From: Leisingera methylohalidivorans DSM 14336 | Lineage (GTDB): Bacteria > Pseudomonadota > Alphaproteobacteria > Rhodobacterales > Rhodobacteraceae | Length of the DNA stretch: 64,000 nucleotides | Assembly (NCBI RefSeq): GCF_000511355.1 | Contig: NC_023135.1 | Span: 1,390,371-1,454,370 of the forward strand | Direction: 5' to 3' | Shown: positions 26,673-34,059 of the stretch, piece by piece | Position numbering within the stretch: position 1 is the stretch's first letter | How the letters are laid out: each line of letters opens with the position of its first letter | The notes under the pieces: model-generated | What the model saw: only the letters and a program-made list of their open reading frames with translations | Databases searched by the model: none | What the model was told of the DNA's origin: nothing | Program-made: the position numbers and the translations under genes

Positions 26673-27065
26673 TCAGCTGCCGTCTTGAGTGTTCGTATTT
26701 TCAACAAACCCTGTATGGGCGGTTAGCAAATCTGTCAGCAAAGGCCAAAAGAATTCTTCGCCCGGATAGCCTTCGAGCCGGGCCAGTTCGCGGCCGTCCT
26801 CGACGATCAGAAAGGTCGGTGTGAACAAGACCCGGCGGGCAACCTGCAGATCATCGGGCAGGGTGCGCAGGTCGACCCGGCGCAGGGGAGCGAATCCGCC
26901 CTCGGCCGTTTTCGGGTAGACCGGGGCGATTTCTTCGTTCCAGCGGGCGCACCATTCGCAGCCGGGCTGTTCCACCATCACCAGCTCTGCCGCCCAGACA
27001 GGCAGGGACAAGCAGACCGCCGCTGAAGCTGCGGCCAGTTGCCTAAGGTGGCGCATACGTGTCAT
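26673..27065 (-). CDS. soxS: Periplasmic thioredoxin-like protein SoxS
   Basis: The 130-residue protein has an N-terminal signal peptide (LAAASAAVCLSLPVWA) and a thioredoxin fold with a CEWC active site at Cys36-Cys39. The segment RVLFTPTFLIVEDGREL holds the cis-Pro. SoxS keeps the sulfur carrier SoxYZ in a reactive state by reducing its cysteine. The start could also be the ATG three codons further in. It lies upstream of soxR on the same strand and is divergent from soxV; the shared intergenic region contains an ATTC-N8-GAAT repeat. It is not related to the AraC-type SoxS of enteric bacteria. Confidence 0.9.
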   Translation of the reverse strand: MTRMRHLRQLAAASAAVCLSLPVWAAELVMVEQPGCEWCARWNEEIAPVYPKTAEGGFAPLRRVDLRTLPDDLQVARRVLFTPTFLIVEDGRELARLEGYPGEEFFWPLLTDLLTAHTGFVENTNTQDGS

Positions 27066-27099
27066 TCCATCTGTTGACGGTTGCTATTGAAACAACATA

Positions 27100-27115
27100 A
27101 TTCGAATATGTGAAT
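27100..27115. promoter_or_regulatory. Predicted SoxR operator, soxS-soxV intergenic
   Basis: ATTC-gaatatgt-GAAT lies between the divergent starts of soxS (35 bp away) and soxV (51 bp away). It has the same form as three other repeats in front of soxX, soxB and soxC. One site here could control both directions. Confidence 0.75.
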
Positions 27116-27165
27116 GATACAAGCCGCCCCCGGATACCATTGCTGCGGGGCGAGCGGGGGATGTG

Positions 27166-27903
27166 ATGCTGGAAATAACCCTGTTTGGCGCCATGATCGC
27201 AGGTTTGCTGAGCTTTTTCACCCCCTGCATTCTGCCGATGGTGCCGTTCTACCTGTCCTATATGGGCGGGCTGTCGATGGCCGAGCTGCGCGGCGACGGT
27301 GCGATTGCTGCCGGGGCGCAGCGGCGGCTGCTGGTCTCGGCCTGCTGCTTTGCCGCCGGGGTCACCACCGTGTTCATGCTGATGGGCATGGGGGCCACCG
27401 CGCTGGGGCAGCTGTTCGGCCAATACCTTGAAATTCTGTCTTATGGCGCGGCGGCGCTGCTGTTGCTGTTCGGGCTGCATTTTCTGGGCGTGGTGAAGAT
27501 CCCGCTGCTGTACCGCGAGGCGCGGATGGAAAGTACTGCGGAGCCCTCCAGCATGCTGGGTGCCTATCTGATGGGGCTGGCATTCGGCTTTGGCTGGACG
27601 CCCTGCGTGGGGCCGGCGCTGGCCTCGATCCTGATGATTGCTTCCGGCATGGGGGATATCTGGCGCGGCGGGCTGCTGCTGCTGGTTTACGGGCTGGGGA
27701 TGACCGCGCCCTTTGTGGCGGCGGCGCTGTTTGCTCGGCCCTTTTTGGCCTGGGTGGCGCGGCACCGGGCAGCCTTTGCCTGGGTGGAGAAGGGCATGGG
27801 CATTATGCTGGTGCTGTTTGCGGTGCTGATCGCCACTGGCGGGGTACGGCTGATTGCCGATGCGATGATCCGCTGGATGCCGGGTTTCAGTACAATCGGC
27901 TAA
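27166..27903 (+). CDS. soxV: CcdA-type membrane thiol-reductant transporter SoxV
   Basis: SoxV carries electrons from cytosolic thioredoxin across the membrane to the periplasmic thioredoxins SoxS and SoxW. The 245-residue protein has six transmembrane helices and the two CcdA cysteines: one in FFTPCILPMVPFYLSYMGGL near residue 25, the other in GFGWTPCVGPALASILMI near residue 145. A GTG lies one codon before the ATG at 27166; the ATG is preferred. It is the first gene of the soxVW-XYZABCD direction and is followed 19 bp later by soxW. Confidence 0.92.
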   Translation: MLEITLFGAMIAGLLSFFTPCILPMVPFYLSYMGGLSMAELRGDGAIAAGAQRRLLVSACCFAAGVTTVFMLMGMGATALGQLFGQYLEILSYGAAALLLLFGLHFLGVVKIPLLYREARMESTAEPSSMLGAYLMGLAFGFGWTPCVGPALASILMIASGMGDIWRGGLLLLVYGLGMTAPFVAAALFARPFLAWVARHRAAFAWVEKGMGIMLVLFAVLIATGGVRLIADAMIRWMPGFSTIG

Positions 27904-27922
27904 CTGAGGTATGGGAGGCAAC

Positions 27923-28516
27923 ATGCTGAGAAATATTGCGAAAGTGTTAATGGCGGTAGTTCTATCCACGCCCTTGGCAGTGGGAGTCGCGGCGGCGGAG
28001 CTGGGCGATGACGGTCTGCACAAGACGTCTTGGATGCGGGACACCTTCAAGGATCTGCGCGAGGACCTGGAAGAAGCCAATGGCGAGGGCAAGCGGCTGG
28101 CGCTGATCTTTGAACAGCGCGGCTGCATCTATTGCACCAAGATGCATGAGGAGACTTTTCCGCGCCCCGAGGTCAGCCAGTACATCGCAGAGAACTTCTT
28201 TGTCGTGCAACTGAACCTGCACGGCGATATCGAGGTCACCGATTTCGACGGCGAGGTGCTGCCGGAAAAAGAGATGGCGCGAAAATGGGGACTGCTGTTC
28301 ACACCGACGATTCTGTTCCTGCCGGAAGCGGTGGCGGACGATGCCACGGCGCCCGAGGCGGCGGTGGCGGTGATGCCGGGCGCTTTTGGCGCGGGGACCA
28401 CGCTGGACATGTTTACATGGGTCAATGAAAAGCGCTATGCGGCTGATAGCGGTGAAGATTTCCAGCGTTATCACGCGCGACGGATTCGCGAGCGCAATAA
28501 TGGATCTGCAGATTAG
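27923..28516 (+). CDS. soxW: Periplasmic thioredoxin SoxW
   Basis: The 197-residue protein has a signal peptide (VLMAVVLSTPLAVGVAAA) and a thioredoxin-like fold with an active-site CIYC at Cys68-Cys71 followed by TKMHEETF. The segment WGLLFTPTILFLPEA has the cis-Pro. It probably receives electrons from SoxV. GGGAGG 5 nt before the ATG at 27923 fixes the start; a weaker ATG four codons upstream is rejected. An extra acidic insertion of about 20 residues near the C-terminus (VADDATAPEAAVAVM) is not part of the core fold. Confidence 0.9.
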   Translation: MLRNIAKVLMAVVLSTPLAVGVAAAELGDDGLHKTSWMRDTFKDLREDLEEANGEGKRLALIFEQRGCIYCTKMHEETFPRPEVSQYIAENFFVVQLNLHGDIEVTDFDGEVLPEKEMARKWGLLFTPTILFLPEAVADDATAPEAAVAVMPGAFGAGTTLDMFTWVNEKRYAADSGEDFQRYHARRIRERNNGSAD

Positions 28517-28538
28517 GGGCCCGGCGCATAATCCGCAA

Positions 28539-28558
28539 AAATTCATAATACTGAATTT
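28539..28558. promoter_or_regulatory. Predicted SoxR operator upstream of soxX
   Basis: AAATTCA-taatac-TGAATTT is a perfect 7-bp inverted repeat containing ATTC-N8-GAAT. It lies 87 bp before the soxX start in a 129-bp, locally AT-rich gap, the best candidate for the promoter of soxXYZABCD. Confidence 0.8.
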
Positions 28559-28645
28559 GTTGTTGCGTGCAGGGCCGGCGGTGCCCTACGGTATGCAGCA
28601 GCTAAGCAAGCCGCCCGGTGAAAGCGGCAGCCGATGGGAGGACAC

Positions 28646-29122
28646 ATGAAGCTTACATCTCTGACACTGGCGCTGAGCCTGGCCGGGAGTGCGGTCTGGG
28701 CCGGGGAGGTTGCTCCGAAAGCGGTGCAGTACGGCGAGGATGGCGAAGTGGCCGCGTCGCTGACGGGGGTTGCGGGCGATGCCGTCAATGGCGCGCTGGT
28801 GGCCGGCACCAAATCCAAGGGTAACTGCGTGGCCTGCCACCAGCTGACAGCGCTGGCGGATGTGCCGTTCCATGGCGAGATCGGCCCGTCGCTGGATGGC
28901 GCCGGCGACCGCTGGACCGAAGAAGAGCTGCGCGGGCTGGTGGCTAATGCCAAGATGACATTCGAGGGCACCATGATGCCGGCCTTTTACAAGGTCGATG
29001 GCTTCATCCGCCCGGGCGACGCCTATACCGGCGAAGCCGGAACCGAGCCGCTGCCGCCGATCCTGACGGCGCAGGAGATTGAGGATGTGGTCGCGTTCCT
29101 TGCGACTCTGAAAGAAGAGTAA
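28646..29122 (+). CDS. soxX: Thiosulfate-oxidising cytochrome c subunit SoxX
   Basis: SoxX is the monohaem electron-accepting subunit of the periplasmic SoxAX complex, which couples thiosulfate to the SoxY cysteine. The 158-residue protein has a signal peptide (LTLALSLAGSAVWAGEV), a haem site CVACH at residues 61-65 and a probable axial Met in FEGTMMPAFYKVDG. GGGAGG before the ATG at 28646 decides the start over an upstream in-frame ATG. It is followed by soxY at 58 bp. A SoxR-type operator lies upstream. Confidence 0.94.
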   Translation: MKLTSLTLALSLAGSAVWAGEVAPKAVQYGEDGEVAASLTGVAGDAVNGALVAGTKSKGNCVACHQLTALADVPFHGEIGPSLDGAGDRWTEEELRGLVANAKMTFEGTMMPAFYKVDGFIRPGDAYTGEAGTEPLPPILTAQEIEDVVAFLATLKEE

Positions 29123-29180
29123 GGCGCGGGCGGGGCCTTGTGCGCTTCGCAGCCTTCAGAGAATTCAAAGGAGAGATATG

Positions 29181-29597
29181 ATGGAGTTCTCACGCCGTGA
29201 GACCCTGGCGATGGGCCTGGGCGCTGCGATGGTGACCGTGCTGCCGTTCCGTGCGAACGCGGCGGCGGACGACCGGATTGCCGCCTTTACCGGCGGTGCG
29301 GATGTCGCCGAGGGCGGCGTCACCCTGACCGCGCCGGAAATTGCTGAAAACGGCAACACCGTTCCGGTGTCCGTGGCTGCCGAAGGCGCTTCCGCGATCC
29401 TGGTGCTGGCCACCGGCAACCCGGAACCGGGCGTTGCGACCTTCAACTTTGGGCCCGGTGCGGCGCAGCAGGCGGCCTCGACCCGGATCCGTCTGGCAGG
29501 CACCCAGGACGTGGTTGCGGTTGCCAAGCTGGCTGATGGCTCCTTTGTCAAGGCCAGCGCCACCGTCAAAGTGACCATCGGCGGCTGCGGCGGCTGA
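29181..29597 (+). CDS. soxY: Sulfur carrier subunit SoxY
   Basis: SoxY is the covalent carrier on which sulfur intermediates are bound during thiosulfate oxidation. The protein has 138 residues. It has a Tat signal, FSRRETLAMGLGAAMVTV, and ends in the diagnostic GGCGG swinging arm with Cys136. The middle is an immunoglobulin-like domain. Tandem ATGs occur at 29178 and 29181; AAGGAG is 7 nt from the second, which is chosen. SoxZ, which lacks its own signal, follows after 44 bp and is co-exported with SoxY. Confidence 0.95.
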   Translation: MEFSRRETLAMGLGAAMVTVLPFRANAAADDRIAAFTGGADVAEGGVTLTAPEIAENGNTVPVSVAAEGASAILVLATGNPEPGVATFNFGPGAAQQAASTRIRLAGTQDVVAVAKLADGSFVKASATVKVTIGGCGG

Positions 29598-29641
29598 GGC
29601 TGTCCGCTCCCTGAACCGAATTCTTAAGGAGAATTAAAGAC

Positions 29642-29971
29642 ATGGCATCCGGTGTTAAACCCCGCGTCAAGGTCCCGAAGTCTGCTGCCGCCGGTGAGGC
29701 GGTCACCATCAAGACCCTGATCAGCCACAAGATGGAAAGCGGTCAGCGCAAGGATAAGGAAGGCAACCTGATCCCGCGCTCGATCATCAACCGCTTCACC
29801 TGCGAATTCAACGGCGAGACGGTTGTCGATGTGGCGATGGAGCCTGCGATTTCCACCAACCCGTATTTCGAATTCGACGCTGCCGTCCCGGAAGCCGGTG
29901 AGTTTGTCTTCACCTGGTATGACGACGACGGGTCGGTCTACGACACCAAGAAGAAAATCGCCATCGGCTGA
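29642..29971 (+). CDS. soxZ: Sulfur carrier partner SoxZ
   Basis: The 109-residue protein has no signal peptide and is expected to leave the cell in complex with SoxY through Tat. Family segments are GEAVTIKTLISHKMESGQRK, IPRSIINRFTCEFNGE and EFVFTWYDDDGSVYDTKKKI. AAGGAG lies in front of the ATG. The preceding gap contains AATTC-N7-GAATT, one base short of the operator spacing and overlapping the ribosome-binding site. Confidence 0.95.
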   Translation: MASGVKPRVKVPKSAAAGEAVTIKTLISHKMESGQRKDKEGNLIPRSIINRFTCEFNGETVVDVAMEPAISTNPYFEFDAAVPEAGEFVFTWYDDDGSVYDTKKKIAIG

Positions 29972-30046
29972 TCCGTTCCGGATCTTCAGGCACGCGCCTT
30001 GTCCGGTTTGAACCGGGCAGGGCAGGCACCCAAGGGAGGACAGGGA

Positions 30047-30898
30047 ATGAACAAACAGGCAATTACAGCCATTGCCGCTGTGCTGGCACTGCCGATGGCC
30101 GCCGCAGCAGGGCCCGATGACGACACGCTGGTGATCAACGAGGACATTGAGATGGTCACCAAGACCGCCGCGCCCGCCCATGTGGCGGATGTGCTGGACG
30201 AGGTGATGTCGGGCTGGCACTTCCGCAAGGATGAAACCCAGGCCCTGCAGATGGATGATTTCGAGAACCCGGCGATGATATTTGTCGATCAGGCGATCGA
30301 CACTTGGAACACCGCCGAAGGCTCCGAAGGCAAATCCTGTGCGTCCTGCCACGATGATGTGGAGGAAAGCATGGCCGGTGTGCGCGCGGTCTATCCCAAA
30401 TGGAACGAGACCGCAGGCGAGGTCCGCACCCTGAACATGCAGATCAACGACTGCCGCGAAAACCAGATGGGCGCCGAGAAGTGGAAGTATTCCGGTGGCA
30501 AGATGGCCGCGATGGAGGCGCTGATCTCGGTCCAGTCGCGCGGCATGCCGGTGAATGTAGCCATCGACGGCCCGGCCCAGTCCACCTGGGAGAAGGGCAA
30601 AGAGATGTATTACACCCGCACCGGCCAGCTGGAGCTGTCCTGCGCGAACTGCCATGAAGACAATTATGGCAACATGATCCGCGCCGACCATCTGAGCCAG
30701 GGCCAGATCAATGGCTTCCCGGTGTACCGGCTGAAGAACACCAAGCTGAACACGGCGCACGCGCGGTTCAAGGGCTGCATCCGTGACACCCGCGCTGAAA
30801 CCTACAAGCCCGGCTCGGCTGAGTTTGTGGCGCTGGAGCTTTATGTTGCCTCGCGCGGCAACGGGCTGTCGGTCGAAGCACCTTCCGTCCGCAACTGA
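30047..30898 (+). CDS. soxA: L-cysteine S-thiosulfotransferase, dihaem subunit SoxA
   Basis: SoxA is the catalytic subunit of SoxAX. It forms the bond between thiosulfate and SoxY-Cys. The 283-residue protein has a signal peptide (ITAIAAVLALPMAAAA). It has two haem sites, CASCH at 98-102 and CANCH at 199-203, so it is the dihaem type as in Paracoccus and Rhodovulum. The active-site cysteine persulfide ligand is Cys244 in RFKGCIRDTRAE. The ATG at 30047 follows GGGAGGACAGGGA. It stands between soxZ and soxB, with a SoxR-type operator after its stop. Confidence 0.95.
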   Translation: MNKQAITAIAAVLALPMAAAAGPDDDTLVINEDIEMVTKTAAPAHVADVLDEVMSGWHFRKDETQALQMDDFENPAMIFVDQAIDTWNTAEGSEGKSCASCHDDVEESMAGVRAVYPKWNETAGEVRTLNMQINDCRENQMGAEKWKYSGGKMAAMEALISVQSRGMPVNVAIDGPAQSTWEKGKEMYYTRTGQLELSCANCHEDNYGNMIRADHLSQGQINGFPVYRLKNTKLNTAHARFKGCIRDTRAETYKPGSAEFVALELYVASRGNGLSVEAPSVRN

Positions 30899-30947
30899 AC
30901 TTTGCGCCCCGCGCCTGGATGCAGGTGCGGGGCGTCTCTCTTTACAA

Positions 30948-30967
30948 ACATTCATTTGCGCGAATGT
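30948..30967. promoter_or_regulatory. Predicted SoxR operator upstream of soxB
   Basis: ACATTC-atttgcgc-GAATGT is a perfect 6-bp inverted repeat in the ATTC-N8-GAAT form, 30 bp before soxB and 50 bp after the soxA stop. It suggests an internal promoter for soxB and later genes. Confidence 0.75.
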
Positions 30968-30997
30968 ATCGCGTGAGCATACAGGATACCGGTACTC

Positions 30998-32695
30998 ATG
31001 ATCTCGCGCCGCGATTTTCTGCAGGTTTCGATGGCCGCCTCGGCCATGGTGGGGGCTTCCGGCTTTGGCAATTGGGCGCGGCTGGCCGCGCAGCAGTCGC
31101 TGACCCAGGACCAGCTTCTGGAGTTTGACAGTTTTGGCAACATCAGCCTGATCCATGTGACCGATATTCACGGCCAACTGAAGCCGATCCATTTCCGCGA
31201 ACCCTCGGTCAATCTGGGCGTCGGCGCGAATAAGGGCCATGTGCCGCATATCACCGGCGCCGATTTCCGCCGCGCCTATGGTATCGCCGATGGCAGTCCC
31301 TCGGCCTATGCGCTGACCTATGATGATTTCTCTTCGCTCGCCAAGGCCTATGGACGTGTCGGCGGGCTGGACCGGGTGGCAACGGTGATCAACGCCATCC
31401 GATCCGACCGCCCAGATGCGCTGCTGTTTGACGGGGGCGACACCTGGCACGGCTCCTACACCTGCCATCACACTCAGGGCCAGGACATGGTCAACGTGAT
31501 GAACGCGCTGAAACCGGATGCGATGACCTTTCACTGGGAGTTCACGCTGGGCAGCGAGCGGGTGAATGAGATTGTCGAGGGGCTGCCCTTTGCTGCGCTT
31601 GGCCAGAATATCTTTGACGCCGAATGGGACGAGCCGGCCGAGCTGTTCAAACCATACAAGTTCTTTGAGCGCGGCGGTGCCAAGGTGGCGGTGATCGGTC
31701 AGGCCTTCCCCTATATGCCGATTGCCAACCCGGGCTGGATGTTCCCGGAATATTCATTCGGCATCCGCGACGAGAATATGCAAGCCATGGTGGATGAGGT
31801 CCGCGCAGCGGGCGCCGATCTGGTGGTGGTCCTCAGCCACAACGGATTTGACGTTGACAAGAAGATGGCGGGCAAAGTGCAGGGCATTGACGTGATCCTG
31901 TCGGGCCACACCCATGACGCGCTGCCGGAACCGGTGCTGGTGGGCCAGACCCATATCATTGCCTCCGGCTCGAACGGCAAGTTTGTCTCCCGCGTTGATC
32001 TGGACGTGCGCGACGGCCGGCTGATGGGGCTGCGGCACAAGCTGATCCCGGTGTTCTCGGATGTGATCGCGCCCGATCCTGCCATCGCGCAGCTGATCGA
32101 GGCAGAGCGTGCGCCGTTCAAGGACCGGCTGACAGAGGTCATCGGCCAGACCGACTCGCTGCTGTACCGGCGCGGCAATTTCAACGGCACCTGGGACGAT
32201 CTGATCTGCGACGCGCTGCTGAGCGAGCGGGAGGCGGATATCGCCATGTCGCCCGGCGTGCGCTGGGGGCCGTCGCTGGTGCCCGGCGACGACATCACGC
32301 GAGAGGATATCTGGAACGTCACCTCGATGTCCTACGGCGAGGCCTATCGCTCGGAGATGACCGGCGAGTTCATCAAGGTGATCCTGGAGGATGTGGCCGA
32401 CAACATCTTCAACCCGGACCCCTATTATCAGCAGGGCGGCGACATGGTGCGGATCGGCGGCATGGGCTACCGGATCGACATCACCAAGCCGCAGGGCGAG
32501 CGGATCACGGATATGACCCTGCTGAAGAGCGGCGAGGCGATTGATCCGGCGAAATCTTACGTGGTGGCCGGCTGGGCCAGCGTGAATGAGGGCACCGAAG
32601 GACCGATGATCTGGGATGTGGTCGAGGATCACATCCGCAAGCTGGGCACTGTGAGCCTGAACCCGAATACCTCTGTCCAGGTGGCCGGCGCTTAA
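30998..32695 (+). CDS. soxB: Thiosulfohydrolase SoxB
   Basis: SoxB is a periplasmic dimanganese hydrolase that releases sulfate from SoxY-bound thiosulfonate. The 565-residue protein has a Tat signal (ISRRDFLQVSMAASAMVGAS), a metallophosphatase domain with LIHVTDIHGQLKPIHF, LLFDGGDTWHGSYTCHHTQG, the SoxB-specific TFHWEFTLGSERVNE in place of the usual GNHE, VVVLSHNGFDV and ILSGHTHDALPEP, and a C-terminal nucleotidase-like domain. The length is normal. The ribosome-binding site is weak, and a probable SoxR operator lies just upstream, so the gene may have its own regulated promoter. Confidence 0.96.
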   Translation: MISRRDFLQVSMAASAMVGASGFGNWARLAAQQSLTQDQLLEFDSFGNISLIHVTDIHGQLKPIHFREPSVNLGVGANKGHVPHITGADFRRAYGIADGSPSAYALTYDDFSSLAKAYGRVGGLDRVATVINAIRSDRPDALLFDGGDTWHGSYTCHHTQGQDMVNVMNALKPDAMTFHWEFTLGSERVNEIVEGLPFAALGQNIFDAEWDEPAELFKPYKFFERGGAKVAVIGQAFPYMPIANPGWMFPEYSFGIRDENMQAMVDEVRAAGADLVVVLSHNGFDVDKKMAGKVQGIDVILSGHTHDALPEPVLVGQTHIIASGSNGKFVSRVDLDVRDGRLMGLRHKLIPVFSDVIAPDPAIAQLIEAERAPFKDRLTEVIGQTDSLLYRRGNFNGTWDDLICDALLSEREADIAMSPGVRWGPSLVPGDDITREDIWNVTSMSYGEAYRSEMTGEFIKVILEDVADNIFNPDPYYQQGGDMVRIGGMGYRIDITKPQGERITDMTLLKSGEAIDPAKSYVVAGWASVNEGTEGPMIWDVVEDHIRKLGTVSLNPNTSVQVAGA

Positions 32696-32742
32696 CAGCG
32701 CCCGCCCCGGCAGGGGATACGACAAAAAAATTTGCGCAGTTG

Positions 32743-32760
32743 AATTCACGAAAGTGAATT
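32743..32760. promoter_or_regulatory. Predicted SoxR operator upstream of soxC
   Basis: AATTCAC-gaaa-GTGAATT is a perfect 7-bp inverted repeat containing ATTC-N8-GAAT, 18 bp before the soxC start and close to its AAGGAGG. Its closeness to the ribosome-binding site means bound SoxR would block a local promoter or elongating polymerase. Confidence 0.75.
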
Positions 32761-32778
32761 TTTCTATGTAAGGAGGGA

Positions 32779-34059
32779 ATGAGAAAAATGAGTGATGACG
32801 CCAAGAGGCTGGCGCCCTCGCGCCGCCAGTTCCTGACCGGGGCGGCGGTGGCCGGGGCCGGGGCGGTGGCTGCCGGTGCCGCCAAAGCCGCCGCGCCTGA
32901 TCCGTTGATTACCGAAGTGCAGGACTGGGCCAGCGGCTTGGGCGAGGGGGTGGATGCCACGCCCTATGGACTGCCGATCCAGTTTGAATCCGATGTGGTG
33001 CGCCGCAATGTTGAATGGCTGACGGCGGATACCATCAGCTCGATCAATTTCACCCCTATCCACGCGCTGGACGGGACGATCACACCGCAGGGCTGTGCGT
33101 TTGAGCGGCATCATTCGGGTGCCATCGAACTGCGCAAGGAAGACTACCGGCTGATGATCAACGGGCTGGTGGATTCGCCGCTGGTGTTCACCTATGCGGA
33201 TCTGGAGCGCTTCCCGCGGCAGAACCGCGTCTACTTCTGCGAGTGCGCGGCGAACTCCGGCATGGAATGGGCCGGGGCGCAGCTGAACGGGGCACAATTC
33301 ACCCATGGCATGATCCACAACATGGAATATTCCGGTGTGTCATTGCGGACCCTGCTGGAAGAGGCTGGCGTCAGCCCCGAGGGCAAGTGGGTCTATGTGG
33401 AAGGCGCGGATGCGTCCTCGAACGGGCGCTCTATCCCGCTGGACAAGGCGATGGACGATGTGCTGGTTGCCTTCAAGGCCAATGGCGAGGCGCTGCGCAA
33501 GGAGCATGGCTATCCGGTGCGGCTGGTGGTGCCGGGCTGGGAAGGCAACATGTGGATCAAGTGGCTGCGCCGGATCGAGGTGATGGACCAGCCGGTAGAG
33601 AGCCGCGAGGAAACCGCGAAATACACCGACACGCTGGCCGATGGCGTCAGCCGAAAATGGACCTGGGAGATGGATGCCAAGTCCGTCATCACCAGCCCCA
33701 GCCCGCAGGCGCCCATTACGCACGGGAAAGGGCCGCTGGTCATTACGGGGCTGGCCTGGTCGGGCCGCGGTGCAATTACCGGCGTGGATGTGTCGCTGGA
33801 CGGCGGTAAGAACTGGCAGGCGGCGCGGCTGGCGGCCCCCGGAACGGATAAGGCGCTGACCCGGTTCTATCTGGACATCAACTGGGACGGGTCGGAGATG
33901 CTGCTGCAGAGCCGGGCCAGAGATTCCTCAGGCTATGTGCAGCCGACCAAGGCGCAGCTGCGCGCCGTGCGTGGGCTGAATTCGATCTATCACAACAACG
34001 CCATCCAGACCTGGTGGGTCACGGCAAACGGGGAGGCGGAAAATGTCGAGGTTTCCTGA
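32779..34059 (+). CDS. soxC: Sulfane dehydrogenase molybdopterin subunit SoxC
   Basis: SoxC, with SoxD, oxidises the sulfane sulfur on SoxY to the sulfone level and so makes thiosulfate oxidation complete (8 electrons, no sulfur globules). The protein has about 426 residues. It has a Tat signal, APSRRQFLTGAAVAGAGAVA. The molybdenum-cofactor domain of the sulfite-oxidase family has FCECAANSGMEW, with the probable Mo-ligating Cys156, and a C-terminal dimerisation domain follows (TGLAWSGRGAITGVDVSLDG). AAGGAGG lies 2 nt before the first ATG and 11 nt before an ATG at 32788; the true start is one of these. It overlaps soxD by 17 bp. Confidence 0.95.
   Translation: MRKMSDDAKRLAPSRRQFLTGAAVAGAGAVAAGAAKAAAPDPLITEVQDWASGLGEGVDATPYGLPIQFESDVVRRNVEWLTADTISSINFTPIHALDGTITPQGCAFERHHSGAIELRKEDYRLMINGLVDSPLVFTYADLERFPRQNRVYFCECAANSGMEWAGAQLNGAQFTHGMIHNMEYSGVSLRTLLEEAGVSPEGKWVYVEGADASSNGRSIPLDKAMDDVLVAFKANGEALRKEHGYPVRLVVPGWEGNMWIKWLRRIEVMDQPVESREETAKYTDTLADGVSRKWTWEMDAKSVITSPSPQAPITHGKGPLVITGLAWSGRGAITGVDVSLDGGKNWQAARLAAPGTDKALTRFYLDINWDGSEMLLQSRARDSSGYVQPTKAQLRAVRGLNSIYHNNAIQTWWVTANGEAENVEVS

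Noticed and set aside
29619..29635. AATTC-N7-GAATT between soxY and soxZ as a fifth SoxR operator
   Set aside because: The spacer is 7 rather than 8 bp and the repeat contains the soxZ ribosome-binding site, so it is probably coincidental.
29624..31534. A 636-residue open frame antisense to soxZ, soxA and soxB
   Set aside because: The plus strand encodes well-defined Sox proteins with haem and metal motifs; the antisense frame is a codon-bias shadow.
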